Positions 46,712 through 55,769 of a stretch of DNA of 64,000 nucleotides are shown piece after piece. The notes beneath the pieces were generated by a model. That model ran no database searches. It worked only from the letters and a program-made list of their open reading frames with translations, and was not told where the DNA came from. Each line of letters opens with the position of its first letter. Position 1 is the stretch's first letter. The DNA lies in NCBI RefSeq assembly GCF_021389955.1, contig NZ_CP089980.1, positions 2,289,001-2,353,000 of the forward strand, in the 5' to 3' direction. The stretch is from Fulvivirga maritima (GTDB taxonomy: Bacteria; Bacteroidota; Bacteroidia; Cytophagales; Cyclobacteriaceae). Made by a program: the position numbers and the translations under genes.

Positions 46712-48157
46712 ATGGATAAAATACAGAACTATATTGACGGGCAATTAACCGACCCGTTATCAGGTCATTATCTTGAGAACTATAACCCGGCAGAAGGAGT
46801 AGTGTATGGTCTAATCCCTGATTCTGACGAAAAGGATGTGCAGAGGGCGGTGAAGGCTGCTACCAAGGCTTTTCCTGTCTGGTCAGCTATGTCTGTGGCT
46901 GAGCGTTCTGATGTTTTACTGAAAGTTGCTGATTTAATAGATCGGGATAGTGACTTGCTGGCTTTGGCGGAATCTGTAGATAATGGAAAGCCTCTATCGT
47001 TAGCTAAATCTGTAGATATACCCAGGGCTAGTAGTAACATGCGTTTTTTCGCTACTGCTATTCTTCATTTTTCTTCAGAATCTCACCTTACTGATAACAA
47101 GGCTATTAATTATACCACCAGAACTCCTGTGGGTGTGGCGGGCTGTATTTCTCCATGGAATCTGCCTCTGTATTTATTTACCTGGAAAATTGCACCTGCT
47201 TTGGCTGCTGGCAATACCGTAGTAGCCAAACCTTCAGAAGTCACACCCATGACGGCCTATCTCTTTTCTAAAATATGCATAGAAGCAGGTTTGCCGTCAG
47301 GAGTGCTAAATATAGTGCATGGTTTAGGGCCTAAAGTGGGACAAGCCATAGTGGAGCACCCGGATATTCCGCTCATATCATTTACTGGAGGCACTGCTAC
47401 TGGTAAAAGTATAGCGGCTACAGCGGCGCCTATGTTTAAAAAGCTGTCATTAGAGCTTGGGGGTAAAAACCCAAATATCATTTTTGGAGATTGTGATTTA
47501 AAGAATACGGTTGATGAATCAATAAGGGCTTCGTTTTCTAATCAGGGGCAAATTTGCTTGTGTGGCTCCCGAATATTTGTTCAGAGGAGTATTTATGATC
47601 AGTTCCTTAAACTATTCCTGGAGCGAGTGAAAGCTCTTAAAGTAGGAGATCCGTTGGAAGCAGGTTCTGATATTGGAGCGGTAGTTTCACAGGCACATAT
47701 GGATAAAGTTCTGGCTTACATAGAATTAGCCAAAAAAGAAGGAGGAGAGATTCTTTGTGGAGGAGCACAAGTGAAGCTGCCAGGCAGGTGTGAAAATGGC
47801 TATTTTATAGCTCCAGCCGTAATTACAGGCTTAGATTATAACTGTAGAGTAAATCAGGAAGAGATATTTGGCCCGGTAGTGTCGGTGATGCCTTTTGATA
47901 GTGAAGAGGAGGTGATCGGCTATGCTAATAGTACTGCTTATGGTCTTTCTGCTACTATATTTACTGAGAATCTTAAACGGGCACACCGTGTATCACATCA
48001 GCTTAAAAGTGGGATAGTCTGGGTTAATTGCTGGCTGCTTAGGGATCTGAGGACACCTTTTGGAGGCATGAAGCAATCAGGCGTAGGGCGTGAGGGAGGA
48101 GAAGAGGCCTTAAGGTTTTTTACTGAGGCTAAGAATATTTGTATTTCATTAAAATAA
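46712..48157 (+). CDS. aldehyde dehydrogenase, probable 2-aminomuconic semialdehyde dehydrogenase
   Basis: The NAD-dependent enzyme of 481 residues has ISPWNLPLYLFTWKIAPALAAGNTVVAKPSE in parts, the catalytic Glu in LELGGKNP and the catalytic Cys in NQGQICLC, followed by EEIFGPVVSVMPF. It lies next to the kynurenine genes and resembles the 2-aminomuconate and hydroxymuconate semialdehyde dehydrogenases (AmnC/ALDH8A1 class), which act after decarboxylation of the ring-opened product. The decarboxylase and the deaminase are not in the window. It ends in a long hairpin terminator. Confidence 0.85.
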   Translation: MDKIQNYIDGQLTDPLSGHYLENYNPAEGVVYGLIPDSDEKDVQRAVKAATKAFPVWSAMSVAERSDVLLKVADLIDRDSDLLALAESVDNGKPLSLAKSVDIPRASSNMRFFATAILHFSSESHLTDNKAINYTTRTPVGVAGCISPWNLPLYLFTWKIAPALAAGNTVVAKPSEVTPMTAYLFSKICIEAGLPSGVLNIVHGLGPKVGQAIVEHPDIPLISFTGGTATGKSIAATAAPMFKKLSLELGGKNPNIIFGDCDLKNTVDESIRASFSNQGQICLCGSRIFVQRSIYDQFLKLFLERVKALKVGDPLEAGSDIGAVVSQAHMDKVLAYIELAKKEGGEILCGGAQVKLPGRCENGYFIAPAVITGLDYNCRVNQEEIFGPVVSVMPFDSEEEVIGYANSTAYGLSATIFTENLKRAHRVSHQLKSGIVWVNCWLLRDLRTPFGGMKQSGVGREGGEEALRFFTEAKNICISLK

Positions 48158-48161
48158 AAGC

Positions 48162-48293
48162 AGAGGCTGTCTTCAAAAGCGAAATTTAAGTCAGATTAAG
48201 CAGCTCGAAATCCTCATTATTAGGAATGGGAATGTTTCGAGTTCCTCAAAGTGATAATCACTAATCAAGTAACTACTATTGAAGGCAGCCTCT
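48162..48293. terminator. 132-base structured hairpin with inner stem-loops
   Basis: The outer arms AGAGGCTGTCTTCAA (48162-48176) and TTGAAGGCAGCCTCT (48279-48293) pair with a single G-U. Inside, CTCGAAA (48204-48210) pairs with TTTCGAG (48235-48241) and AGTGAT with ATCACT (48250-48262). Six T follow on the right. It should end the plus-strand aldehyde dehydrogenase transcript, and on the minus strand the ndk transcript. The length and inner stems are unusual for a simple terminator. Confidence 0.6.
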
Positions 48294-48321
48294 TTTTTGA
48301 TGCTTTTCGAAATATCTTTGA

Positions 48322-48741
48322 TTAGAATTTCTCTACTTCAGCGAAGAAGAATTTACCTTCAATTTCAGCATTTTCGTCAGAATCAGAACCATGGATTGCA
48401 TTAGCCTCAATAGACTCTGCAAATATTGCTCTGATAGTACCTTCAGCCGCTTCTTTAGGGTTAGTAGCTCCTATCAGTTTTCTGAAATCTTCTACTGCAT
48501 TGTCTTTTTCAAGAATCATAGGCACTATTGCACCTGAAGACATATAAGTAGTAAGGTCGTTATAAAACGGTCTTTCTTTGTGTACTTCATAAAACTGACC
48601 TGCTCTTTCTTTAGTAAGCAAGGCCTTTTTCATTGCTACAATTTTAAAACCTGCTTCTTCAATCATTTTTATAATTGCTCCGGTATTACCTGCACCTACA
48701 GCATCAGGTTTTATCATTGTAAAAGTTCTGTTTCCAGCCAT
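48322..48741 (-). CDS. ndk: nucleoside diphosphate kinase
   Basis: Ndk transfers phosphate between nucleoside tri- and diphosphates. The N-terminus [13 protein letters not shown] and the active-site His 117 in [12 protein letters not shown] are the family marks, and all 139 residues align with normal Ndk. The gene is monocistronic, with a TAGCTTTG box 30 bases upstream, and is divergent from nrnA. Confidence 0.97.
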   Translation of the reverse strand: MAGNRTFTMIKPDAVGAGNTGAIIKMIEEAGFKIVAMKKALLTKERAGQFYEVHKERPFYNDLTTYMSSGAIVPMILEKDNAVEDFRKLIGATNPKEAAEGTIRAIFAESIEANAIHGSDSDENAEIEGKFFFAEVEKF

Positions 48742-48770
48742 AATTGAATTTGTATTTTGTTGATCTCAGG

Positions 48771-48778
48771 CAAAGCTA
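48771..48778 (-). promoter_or_regulatory. candidate -7 promoter element of ndk
   Basis: The minus strand reads TAGCTTTG, matching TANNTTTG, 29 bases before the ndk ATG. The -33 area has only a partial match. Confidence 0.4.
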
Positions 48779-48847
48779 AAAACAATCTTGAAATAAACGC
48801 TCTCTATGTTCTTAAAATCCTGCTTTTTGATAATCGTGTGGAGGTAT

Positions 48848-48879
48848 TTTGTATATGAAGGATTTTATTATCAATTTTG
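48848..48879 (+). promoter_or_regulatory. candidate promoter of nrnA operon
   Basis: TTTG (48848-48851) is followed after 20 bases by CAATTTTG (48872-48879), one mismatch from TANNTTTG. It lies 51 bases before the ATG of nrnA. Confidence 0.4.
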
Positions 48880-48930
48880 CCGTTTATCAAAACTTAAACC
48901 AGCCTTTTCATTAGGCAGAGATAAGGAACA

Positions 48931-49959
48931 ATGCAAAATCTGGAAGCTTTTAAAACGCTCATCAGTACTCCGAAGAAGGTGGTAATTACTACGCACCATA
49001 AGCCAGATGCTGATGCGTTAGGATCCTCTTTAGGTTTAGCTGAGTATCTAAATATGAAGGGACACGATGCTACCGTGATCACTCCTACTGATTATGCAGA
49101 CTTTTTAACCTGGATGAAAGGTAATGATCAGGTGATAGTGTACGATGAGGGGAATGAAGAGGTATCATGTCAACTAATAAGAGAGGCTGATATAATTTTC
49201 TGTCTGGATTTTTCCAGTCTGCAGAGAATCAATGGCCTTGGCGATAAAGTAGCACAGGCACAATGTGCGAAGGTACTTATTGATCACCATCTGGAGCCTG
49301 AAGACTTCGCTGACTTTCAAATGTGGAGTACAGAAGCCGCGGCTACTGCTGAACTTATTTATGATCTTATTCATCTCTTAGGAGATGAAGCCTTAATCAA
49401 TAAAGATATTGCTGAAGCCTTATATGCCGGTATTATGACAGATACAGGAGGTTTTAAGCATTCTAATACAACTCGCCACGTGTTTAGAGTATGCGGAGAG
49501 TTAGTAGATAAAGGTGCTGATGCCGCTAAAGTGTCTAAACTGGTATATGATACCAATAGCCTCGATAAACTCAAATTCTTAGGTTTCGCACTCAGCGAAA
49601 GACTTACAGTAATGCCTGAGTTAAACACCGCTTACTTTGCCATTTCTGCTGAAGACCTTGAGCAATTCCGGTCAAGAACGGGAGATACTGAAGGGCTGGT
49701 AAATTATGCCCTTTCCATAGAAGGAATTAAGTTTGCAGCACTAATGATAGACAGAAAGGATGTGGTTAAAATCTCTTTCAGGTCTGTTGGCGGTTTTTCT
49801 GCTAATGAATTTGCTCGTAAGCATTTTGAAGGTGGCGGTCATAAAAACGCAGCCGGAGGCATGTCTGGATTATCCTTAGAAGAAACCGTGGATAAGTTTA
49901 AACAACTACTCAACGAATATAAAAACGAATTAAGTAACCCTATAAATACATACGCTTAG
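48931..49959 (+). CDS. nrnA: NrnA-like DHH phosphoesterase (nanoRNase/pAp phosphatase)
   Basis: The 342-residue protein has the DHH motif set: THHKPDADALGSSLG, CLDFSS, IDHHLEPEDF and GIMTDTGGFKHSNTT. The C-terminal DHHA1 domain ends with FEGGGHKNAAGGMSG. NrnA breaks down short RNAs and 3'-phosphoadenosine 5'-phosphate. It sits directly before an FKBP gene (start codon one base after the stop) and appears to open an operon with rdgB and udk. Confidence 0.9.
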   Translation: MQNLEAFKTLISTPKKVVITTHHKPDADALGSSLGLAEYLNMKGHDATVITPTDYADFLTWMKGNDQVIVYDEGNEEVSCQLIREADIIFCLDFSSLQRINGLGDKVAQAQCAKVLIDHHLEPEDFADFQMWSTEAAATAELIYDLIHLLGDEALINKDIAEALYAGIMTDTGGFKHSNTTRHVFRVCGELVDKGADAAKVSKLVYDTNSLDKLKFLGFALSERLTVMPELNTAYFAISAEDLEQFRSRTGDTEGLVNYALSIEGIKFAALMIDRKDVVKISFRSVGGFSANEFARKHFEGGGHKNAAGGMSGLSLEETVDKFKQLLNEYKNELSNPINTYA

Positions 49960-50916
49960 ATGATTAATAAAGTAAACCTAATGTTGGCGCTATTAGTGGC
50001 AGTGGTCTTGCAATCTTGCGGACAAAAAGAAAAACAAACTGCTTCTGGTCTTACCTATACTATCTTAGAAAAAGGGGATGGAGAGGTAATTAAAGACAGC
50101 CTCTTTCTTGTAATGAACATGTCATATAAGGATGATAATGATTCTACCTGGATGACCACTGCAGAAAAAGGTATTCCTGCCATCGTTCCTAAAAATGATT
50201 CTATCTGGAGTACTAGCCAGGGAAGTATTGAGGAAATATTAAATGAATTGAGCGTAGGAGACAGTGTAAGCTTTAAAATTAGCGTGGCTGACTTCTTTGC
50301 TAACAGCGTAAAATCACCAGTGCCTCCTACAGTAAATAAAGAAGGTACGCTTACTTTTAATATTGGTGTTGAAGATGCTATGACTCAGGATGAGTTTATG
50401 GCTTGGAGACAAGAAATGATGCAAAAACAACAAGCTAAAATGGCAGAAGAAGCTGATGCACAGTTAGAAACTGACGTTAAAATCATAGAAGATTATCTTG
50501 CTGAAAATAACATTGAAGCTGAGAAAACTGAGTCTGGATTATACTATGTGATTCAGGAAGAAGGAGAAGGAGATAAGCCTGAAGTAGGTCAAACTGTAGA
50601 GGTAAACTATGCAGGTCATGTATTAGACGGTCCTTATTTTGATACAAGCATTGAGTCTGTAGCTAAAGAGCAAGGTATTTATAATGAAAACAGACCAAAC
50701 GGATATGCTCCTTTACAATTTCCACTAGGAAGAGGAAGAGTGATAAAAGGATGGGATGAAGGCGTTGCGTTATTAAGCAAAGGTGGAAAAGCTACTTTAT
50801 ATGTTCCTTCTGGTCTTGCTTATGGCCCCCGTCAAAGAAGTGAAGAAATCAAAGCTAACTCTATCTTAGTTTTTGATGTGGAATTAGTAGATATTCAGTC
50901 TGCTGACGCTAAATAA
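49960..50916 (+). CDS. FKBP-type peptidyl-prolyl isomerase lipoprotein
   Basis: The 318-residue protein has a lipoprotein signal with Cys at 20 (VVLQSCG). Residues about 25-125 look like a degenerate FKBP domain (LTYTILEKGDGEVI). A linker with charged residues follows. The C-terminal domain (about 195-310) is a full FKBP with VEVNYAGHVLDGPYFDTSIE, PLQFPLGRGRVIKGWDEGVALLSKGGKATLYVPSGLAYG in parts and FDVELVDI. It should fold proteins in the periplasm. The tandem of a weak and a strong FKBP domain recalls other Bacteroidota. Confidence 0.9.
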   Translation: MINKVNLMLALLVAVVLQSCGQKEKQTASGLTYTILEKGDGEVIKDSLFLVMNMSYKDDNDSTWMTTAEKGIPAIVPKNDSIWSTSQGSIEEILNELSVGDSVSFKISVADFFANSVKSPVPPTVNKEGTLTFNIGVEDAMTQDEFMAWRQEMMQKQQAKMAEEADAQLETDVKIIEDYLAENNIEAEKTESGLYYVIQEEGEGDKPEVGQTVEVNYAGHVLDGPYFDTSIESVAKEQGIYNENRPNGYAPLQFPLGRGRVIKGWDEGVALLSKGGKATLYVPSGLAYGPRQRSEEIKANSILVFDVELVDIQSADAK

Positions 50917-50946
50917 AAAATATTTTAATCGGTTCAATCAAGTAAG

Positions 50947-51528
50947 ATGAAAATCTGCTTTGCTACCAATAATAAAAACAAACTTGAGGAGGTGCAGAAT
51001 ATGCTACCTCCTCATTTTGAATTAGTCTCATTAGAAGGCGTGGGCTGTACTGAAGAGTTGAGAGAAGATCAGGATACTCTGGAAGGAAACTCACTGCAAA
51101 AGGCACAATACGTTTTCGATACATTTGAATATTCATGCTTTGCTGATGATACCGGTCTTGAGGTGCCTTCTATCAATGGAGAGCCGGGAGTGAAATCTGC
51201 CAGATATGCGGGAGATCAGCGAGATAATGAAGCCAACATTCAACTTTTACTAGATAAACTTGAGGGGAAGGAAGATCGTAGTGCCCAATTTAGAACTGTG
51301 ATCACATTGGTTACGCCAGATGAAACCAAGCAGTTTGAAGGAGTAGTAAAAGGAAAAATTATATCACAAAAAGTGGGAGAAAAGGGCTTTGGCTATGATC
51401 CTGTTTTTGTGCCAGAAGGGTATGACGTTACCTTCGCCCAAATGTCTATGGACGAAAAAAACAAAATAAGCCACAGAGCAAGGGCTTTTAATAAACTATC
51501 AGATTATTTATCATCTTCAAAATTTTAA
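50947..51528 (+). CDS. rdgB: non-canonical purine NTP pyrophosphatase (RdgB/HAM1)
   Basis: The enzyme clears dITP and XTP from the nucleotide pool. The 193 residues contain CFATNNKNKLEEV, FADDTGLEVPSINGEPGVKSARYAG in parts, GYDPVFVPEGYD, FAQMSMDEKNKISHRARAF in parts, all typical. It lies 30 bases after the FKBP gene and 6 bases before the GTG start of udk. Confidence 0.95.
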   Translation: MKICFATNNKNKLEEVQNMLPPHFELVSLEGVGCTEELREDQDTLEGNSLQKAQYVFDTFEYSCFADDTGLEVPSINGEPGVKSARYAGDQRDNEANIQLLLDKLEGKEDRSAQFRTVITLVTPDETKQFEGVVKGKIISQKVGEKGFGYDPVFVPEGYDVTFAQMSMDEKNKISHRARAFNKLSDYLSSSKF

Positions 51529-51534
51529 TTAGCA

Positions 51535-52162
51535 GTGAATCCTTATATAATTGGCATAACAGGCGGTAGCGGATCAGGAAAAACCCTTTTTTTTAAACAG
51601 CCTTTTACATCAGTTTGATAGTAATGATATCTGCCTCATTTCTCAGGATAATTATTACCTGCCTCGTGAGCAGCAGCCTTTAGATGAAAATGGGGTTAAA
51701 AATTTTGATACACCGGAGTCTATAGATGCTAAGGCTTTTGCTAATGACATAAGAAAAATAAAATCTGGTCAGCCTTTCGAACGTCTGGAGTATACTTTTA
51801 ATAATCCTGCTGTAACTCCCAAAACACTCACTTTCAACCCTTCTCCTATTGTAGTGATAGAAGGCTTGTTTGTAATGTATTATAAAGAAGTAAGAGATTT
51901 GCTAGATCTAAAACTGTTTATTTCAGCCAAAGATCATATAAAGCTAAAAAGAAGAATCATTAGAGATAAGATAGAAAGAGGGTATGATCTTGATGACGTG
52001 CTTTACCGATTTGAAAAGCACGTGATGCCTACTTTTGAAAAGTACCTGGAACCTTTAAAGGATGATGCTGATTTGATCATTCCTAATAATAAGAACTTCG
52101 ATTATGCGTTAGAAGTCCTTTCAGGCTTTTTCAAAACTAAACTTAATGAGTCCCATTCTTGA
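51535..52162 (+). CDS. udk: uridine kinase (frameshifted at 51587-51594)
   Basis: Udk phosphorylates uridine and cytidine. The GTG at 51535 opens NPYIIGITGGSGSGKT, the Walker A motif, but the frame stops 11 codons later. Dropping one base in the run of eight T (51587-51594) gives LFLNSLLHQFDSNDICLISQDNYYLP, followed by FDTPESID, IVVIEGLFVMYY, DLKLFISAKDHIKLKRRIIRD in parts. The joined protein has 208 residues, the usual size. The GTG start is the only sensible one. I regard the frameshift as a probable sequencing error; udk itself is often dispensable. Confidence 0.88.
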
Positions 52163-52188
52163 TATATTTATGAATATCACTACATTTG
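52159..52188 (+). promoter_or_regulatory. promoter of gene 52204-52566
   Basis: TTG (52159-52161) is followed after 19 bases by TACATTTG (52181-52188). Both boxes and spacing fit the Bacteroidota promoter. Transcription would start about 52194, ten bases before the ATG, giving a very short leader. The -33 box overlaps the end of udk. Confidence 0.55.
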
Positions 52189-52203
52189 TAGGCTCTTGAT
52201 ATA

Positions 52204-52566
52204 ATGAAGACTAACTCAGCCATACGAAACTACAAGCATTCTATAGGTATTTGCCTGGGCATAATAGCCGCATTGGTAATTATTACCTCAGAAACATGCT
52301 ACTATGGCTATCTCGCGAGTCAGACTTCATCAATAGAAGTATCACAGGATGATAATGGCGATGATGGAGAACATGCTATCATTAGCATTAGTAAAGATGC
52401 TGTTACCTCTATTGCTCATCTGTTTATACAGCAGGTACTACATTTTATATCAGACATATATTCTGCTAGTGCTGACGATGTAATAGAGATTCCAGAGAGC
52501 ATCCCTGATTTTAATTCTTATTTCAGAACTCTTTTTCGGTTGATAATATCACCGAATGCCCCATGA
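52204..52566 (+). CDS. small membrane or secreted protein, function unknown
   Basis: The protein has 120 residues. A single hydrophobic segment (about 15-33) follows a short basic start, with Cys residues at its edge. The rest is an acidic DDNGDDGEHA stretch, a helical section SKDAVTSIAHLFIQQVLHFISDIY and a proline-containing end. This suggests an anchored periplasmic protein. I do not recognise the family; I suspect similar small proteins exist in related genomes. It has its own promoter and terminator-like hairpin and lies upstream of secDF. Confidence 0.6.
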   Translation: MKTNSAIRNYKHSIGICLGIIAALVIITSETCYYGYLASQTSSIEVSQDDNGDDGEHAIISISKDAVTSIAHLFIQQVLHFISDIYSASADDVIEIPESIPDFNSYFRTLFRLIISPNAP

Positions 52567-52587
52567 TTTAGATAATCCCTATCTAAA
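52567..52587 (+). terminator. short hairpin after gene 52204-52566
   Basis: TTTAGATA (52567-52574) pairs with TATCTAAA (52580-52587) around a 5-base loop, directly after the stop codon. The following sequence is AT-rich without a clean T-run. Confidence 0.4.
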
Positions 52588-52613
52588 ATATTTTACTATT
52601 TAATTTATATAAT

Positions 52614-52635
52614 CGCCTGAAGTAAGCGTCAGGTG
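52614..52635 (+). other. hairpin in the secDF leader region
   Basis: CGCCTGA (52614-52620) pairs with TCAGGTG (52629-52635) with one G-U around an 8-base loop, 49 bases before the secDF start. It could be a terminator remnant or a leader element of secDF; the sequence does not tell which. Confidence 0.3.
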
Positions 52636-52683
52636 TATTTATAACTATTCAAGCTTACTAACATAAAACAAACTTTTAAAACA

Positions 52684-55600
52684 ATGCGAAACAAAGGTGC
52701 AGTTATCGTTTTAACCGTCGTGGTTACTTTGCTTTGTATCTATTATCTCTCGTTTACTTTCGTTTCCAGAGGTATTCAGCAAGATGCAATAGATATAGCC
52801 ACAGACGAATCTGGAGTGGTAGATTTAGGTAAAAAACAGGCCTATTTAGACTCTATTTATAACCTACCTGTTTATAATCTTTTTGGTGCTGAGTTCACTT
52901 ATAAAGAAGTAAAAGACACAGAGCTGAACCTTGGGCTCGACCTTCAGGGAGGTATGCATGTTACTCTTGAAGTTTCTCCTATAGACATTATTAAAGGACT
53001 TAGCGGAAACAGTAATAATCAGGCATTCCTTACTGCTATAGAAAAAGCAAAAGAAAGACAGAGAGAAAGTACTACTCAATTTGCTGATCTTTTCCTTGAG
53101 GCTTATCAGGAAACTACTGATGTGCCATTGGCTAATGTTTTTGCTACGGCTGCTAATAGAGGCAGAATAAGCCGTGGTGATAGTGATGAGGCAGTAATGG
53201 ATGTGGTGAAAAGTGAAATTGATGACGCTATCGATAGATCATTCATCATTTTAAGAACTCGTTTAGATGAATTCGGTACATCTCAGCCTGTTATTCAGAA
53301 ACTGGAAGATCAAGGTAGAATTCAAATAGAAATACCTGGTGCTGATAATCCTGAAAGAGTAAGAAAATTATTACAAGGAGTAGCTAAGCTAGAATTTTGG
53401 GAAGTAGCAGAGCCTGCAACTCTTAATAACTCTTTAATGGCTATCAACAGTTTGTTGGTTAATGAAGAGAAAGCAAAAAGCGCTCTTGGAGAAGATACAG
53501 ACTTGGCAGCTGATACTAAAGAAGAAGTAGCAGAGCAAGAAGAAGAGCAGGATCTTGGTGCGGCACTATCTGCAGAGGGAGATTCTTCTGAGGAAGTAAG
53601 CTTGGACTCAGCTTTAGGGAATACGGATTCTACTGCTAATGCCGTTGATTCTTTAACTAGCACGCAGTCTCCTTTATTTGAGCTTGCTGTTGGAGGTTTA
53701 ATGTATGATCTTAGAGACACCGCTGTAATAGGTCAGATATTAAGGAGACCTGATGTGAAAGCTTTATTCCGAGGTGCTGTGAAACCTCTATGGGCTGTTA
53801 AACCAATCACTGATGAACAGAATGGTCGAGATTTATTACAACTTTATTTTGTAGAAACAGGAAGAGGAGGAGAAGCAAAACTTACTGGTGAGGTAATTAC
53901 AGATGCTCGTCAAGAACTTGATCAGTATAGTAGACCTGCCATAAGCATGCAGATGAATGCTTTAGGTACCAGAGTTTGGGCTAAAATGACTGCAGAGGCA
54001 GCAAGTAAAAACCCTAGAGGCAGAATAGCTATTGTATTAGATAATGTAGTGTACTCAGCTCCTGGTGTTAATGGAGAAATACCTAATGGTAACTCTCAGA
54101 TTACTGGAGATTTCACTCTGGATGAAGCTAAGGATTTAGCTAACATATTGAAAGCGGGTTCACTTCCTGCTCCTACAAAAATTGTAGAGGAAGCTATAGT
54201 AGGACCTACTTTGGGTGAAGTAGCTCGTAACCAGGGTATACTTTCTATGGTAGCAGGTTTGGCTATTGTAGTTATTTTCATGATTGGTTACTATGCAAAA
54301 GGTGGTATTGTAGCTAACATCGCTCTTGTATTTAACATCTTCTTTATTCTGGGAATTTTGGCTCAGTTAAAGTCAGCACTAACTCTACCTGGTATCGCGG
54401 GTATCGTGCTTACCATTGGTATGTCTATAGATGCTAACGTACTTATCTTTGAAAGAATAAGAGAGGAACTTAGAAATGGAGTGAAGTTGAAGGCTGCTAT
54501 AACCGCTGGTTATCAAAAAGCATTTAGCTCTATTGTAGATGCTAACGTTACTACGTTACTTACCGCTATTATCCTTTTTGCTCTTGGTCAGGGACCTATC
54601 AAAGGTTTTGCAATAACCCTAATGATCGGTATTATTTGTTCTTTCTTCACTGCAGTATACATTACCAGAGTAATAGTAGAGTGGTGGACTAAGAAAGGTG
54701 ATGAAAGCAAAATTTCATTCGAAACTCCATTCTCAAGAAATCTGATGGCTAACATGAATGTTGATTTCATGGGTAAGAGAAGAATGGCCTACATGATTTC
54801 ATCTATAGTGATAGTAGTTGGTATAGCTTTGATTTTCATTCAAGGATTGAACCTTGGTGTAGATTTTAAAGGAGGTAGATCATATATAGTAAACTTTGGA
54901 GAGCCTGTAGTAGCTACAGATATGAAAGTAGCTCTTAGTAAGAGTTTTGAAGATGGTGGTACTGAAGTAAAGAATTACGGAAGCAACAGCATTGTAAAAG
55001 TGACTACTTCTTATATGATTGATGATGATTCTGATGAAGCTGATGATCAAGTACAATCAGCGCTTATCAAAGGTATAGCAGAATATACAGGTCAAGATTT
55101 CGTAGAGACTGACTCGCAGGTAGATTCAGAGCATTTCACTATCTCAGGTTCTTCTAAAGTAGGTGCTACTATAGCCGAGGATATTAAGAAGTCATCTTTA
55201 GAAGCTGGTATTTTTGCTATAATAGCTATATTCGTTTATATCCTTATCAGGTTTAGAAGATGGCAGTTTAGTACTGGAGCTATTATAGCTCTTATACATG
55301 ATAGTTTATTTGTATTCGCAGCCTTTGGTATAGCAGGAGCGCTAGGATTTAAATTTGAAATTGATCAGGTTTTTGTAGCGGCTATACTAACTATCATTGG
55401 TTACTCTATTAACGATACCGTGGTAGTATTTGACCGTATTAGAGAGTACCTAGGCTTAGGTGCCGGTCGTGAGCGCTTAAAAGTGTTTAACACTGCTATT
55501 AACAGCACTATGAACCGTACTGTAATGACCTCATTCACTACTTTAATAGTTGTATTAATACTATTTATCTTTGGAGGTGAAGTATTGAGAGGGTTCTCAT

Positions 55601-55695
55601 TCTCTCTACTTGTAGGTATTATTGTGGGTACTTATTCTTCAATTTTCATCGCATCTCCAGTGGTGGCAGATTTAGATAAGAAATTAACGGAATAG
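52684..55695 (+). CDS. secDF: SecDF fused protein-export membrane protein
   Basis: SecDF pulls proteins across the inner membrane with the proton gradient. SecD (about 1-640) begins with a membrane helix, has LNLGLDLQGGMHVTLEV (D1 motif) and ends in six helices with GIVLTIGMSIDANVLIFERIREEL in parts. SecF follows with LNLGVDFKGG and IGYSINDTVVVFDRIRE. Residues about 260-330 form an acidic insertion of low complexity (AEQEEEQDLG, GDSSEEVSLD) inside the first SecD periplasmic domain. The 1003-residue fusion is usual in Bacteroidota. The gene is followed by a strong terminator. Confidence 0.97.
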   Translation: MRNKGAVIVLTVVVTLLCIYYLSFTFVSRGIQQDAIDIATDESGVVDLGKKQAYLDSIYNLPVYNLFGAEFTYKEVKDTELNLGLDLQGGMHVTLEVSPIDIIKGLSGNSNNQAFLTAIEKAKERQRESTTQFADLFLEAYQETTDVPLANVFATAANRGRISRGDSDEAVMDVVKSEIDDAIDRSFIILRTRLDEFGTSQPVIQKLEDQGRIQIEIPGADNPERVRKLLQGVAKLEFWEVAEPATLNNSLMAINSLLVNEEKAKSALGEDTDLAADTKEEVAEQEEEQDLGAALSAEGDSSEEVSLDSALGNTDSTANAVDSLTSTQSPLFELAVGGLMYDLRDTAVIGQILRRPDVKALFRGAVKPLWAVKPITDEQNGRDLLQLYFVETGRGGEAKLTGEVITDARQELDQYSRPAISMQMNALGTRVWAKMTAEAASKNPRGRIAIVLDNVVYSAPGVNGEIPNGNSQITGDFTLDEAKDLANILKAGSLPAPTKIVEEAIVGPTLGEVARNQGILSMVAGLAIVVIFMIGYYAKGGIVANIALVFNIFFILGILAQLKSALTLPGIAGIVLTIGMSIDANVLIFERIREELRNGVKLKAAITAGYQKAFSSIVDANVTTLLTAIILFALGQGPIKGFAITLMIGIICSFFTAVYITRVIVEWWTKKGDESKISFETPFSRNLMANMNVDFMGKRRMAYMISSIVIVVGIALIFIQGLNLGVDFKGGRSYIVNFGEPVVATDMKVALSKSFEDGGTEVKNYGSNSIVKVTTSYMIDDDSDEADDQVQSALIKGIAEYTGQDFVETDSQVDSEHFTISGSSKVGATIAEDIKKSSLEAGIFAIIAIFVYILIRFRRWQFSTGAIIALIHDSLFVFAAFGIAGALGFKFEIDQVFVAAILTIIGYSINDTVVVFDRIREYLGLGAGRERLKVFNTAINSTMNRTVMTSFTTLIVVLILFIFGGEVLRGFSFSLLVGIIVGTYSSIFIASPVVADLDKKLTE

Positions 55696-55732
55696 AACTG
55701 ATAAAAATATTATAAGTTCAATAATAATCTTT

Positions 55733-55767
55733 AAAAAGCAGTAATTATTCAATAATTACTGCTTTTT
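55733..55767 (+). terminator. intrinsic terminator after secDF
   Basis: A 17-base perfect inverted repeat (55733-55749 with 55751-55767) is centred on one base; the real loop will be larger. It is followed by T. It lies 37 bases beyond the secDF stop. Confidence 0.85.
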
Positions 55768-55769
55768 TT

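Noticed and set aside
53322-53720. 132-codon minus-strand frame within secDF
   Set aside because: Its Ser/Ala-rich product is the complement of the acidic SecD insertion; no independent evidence.
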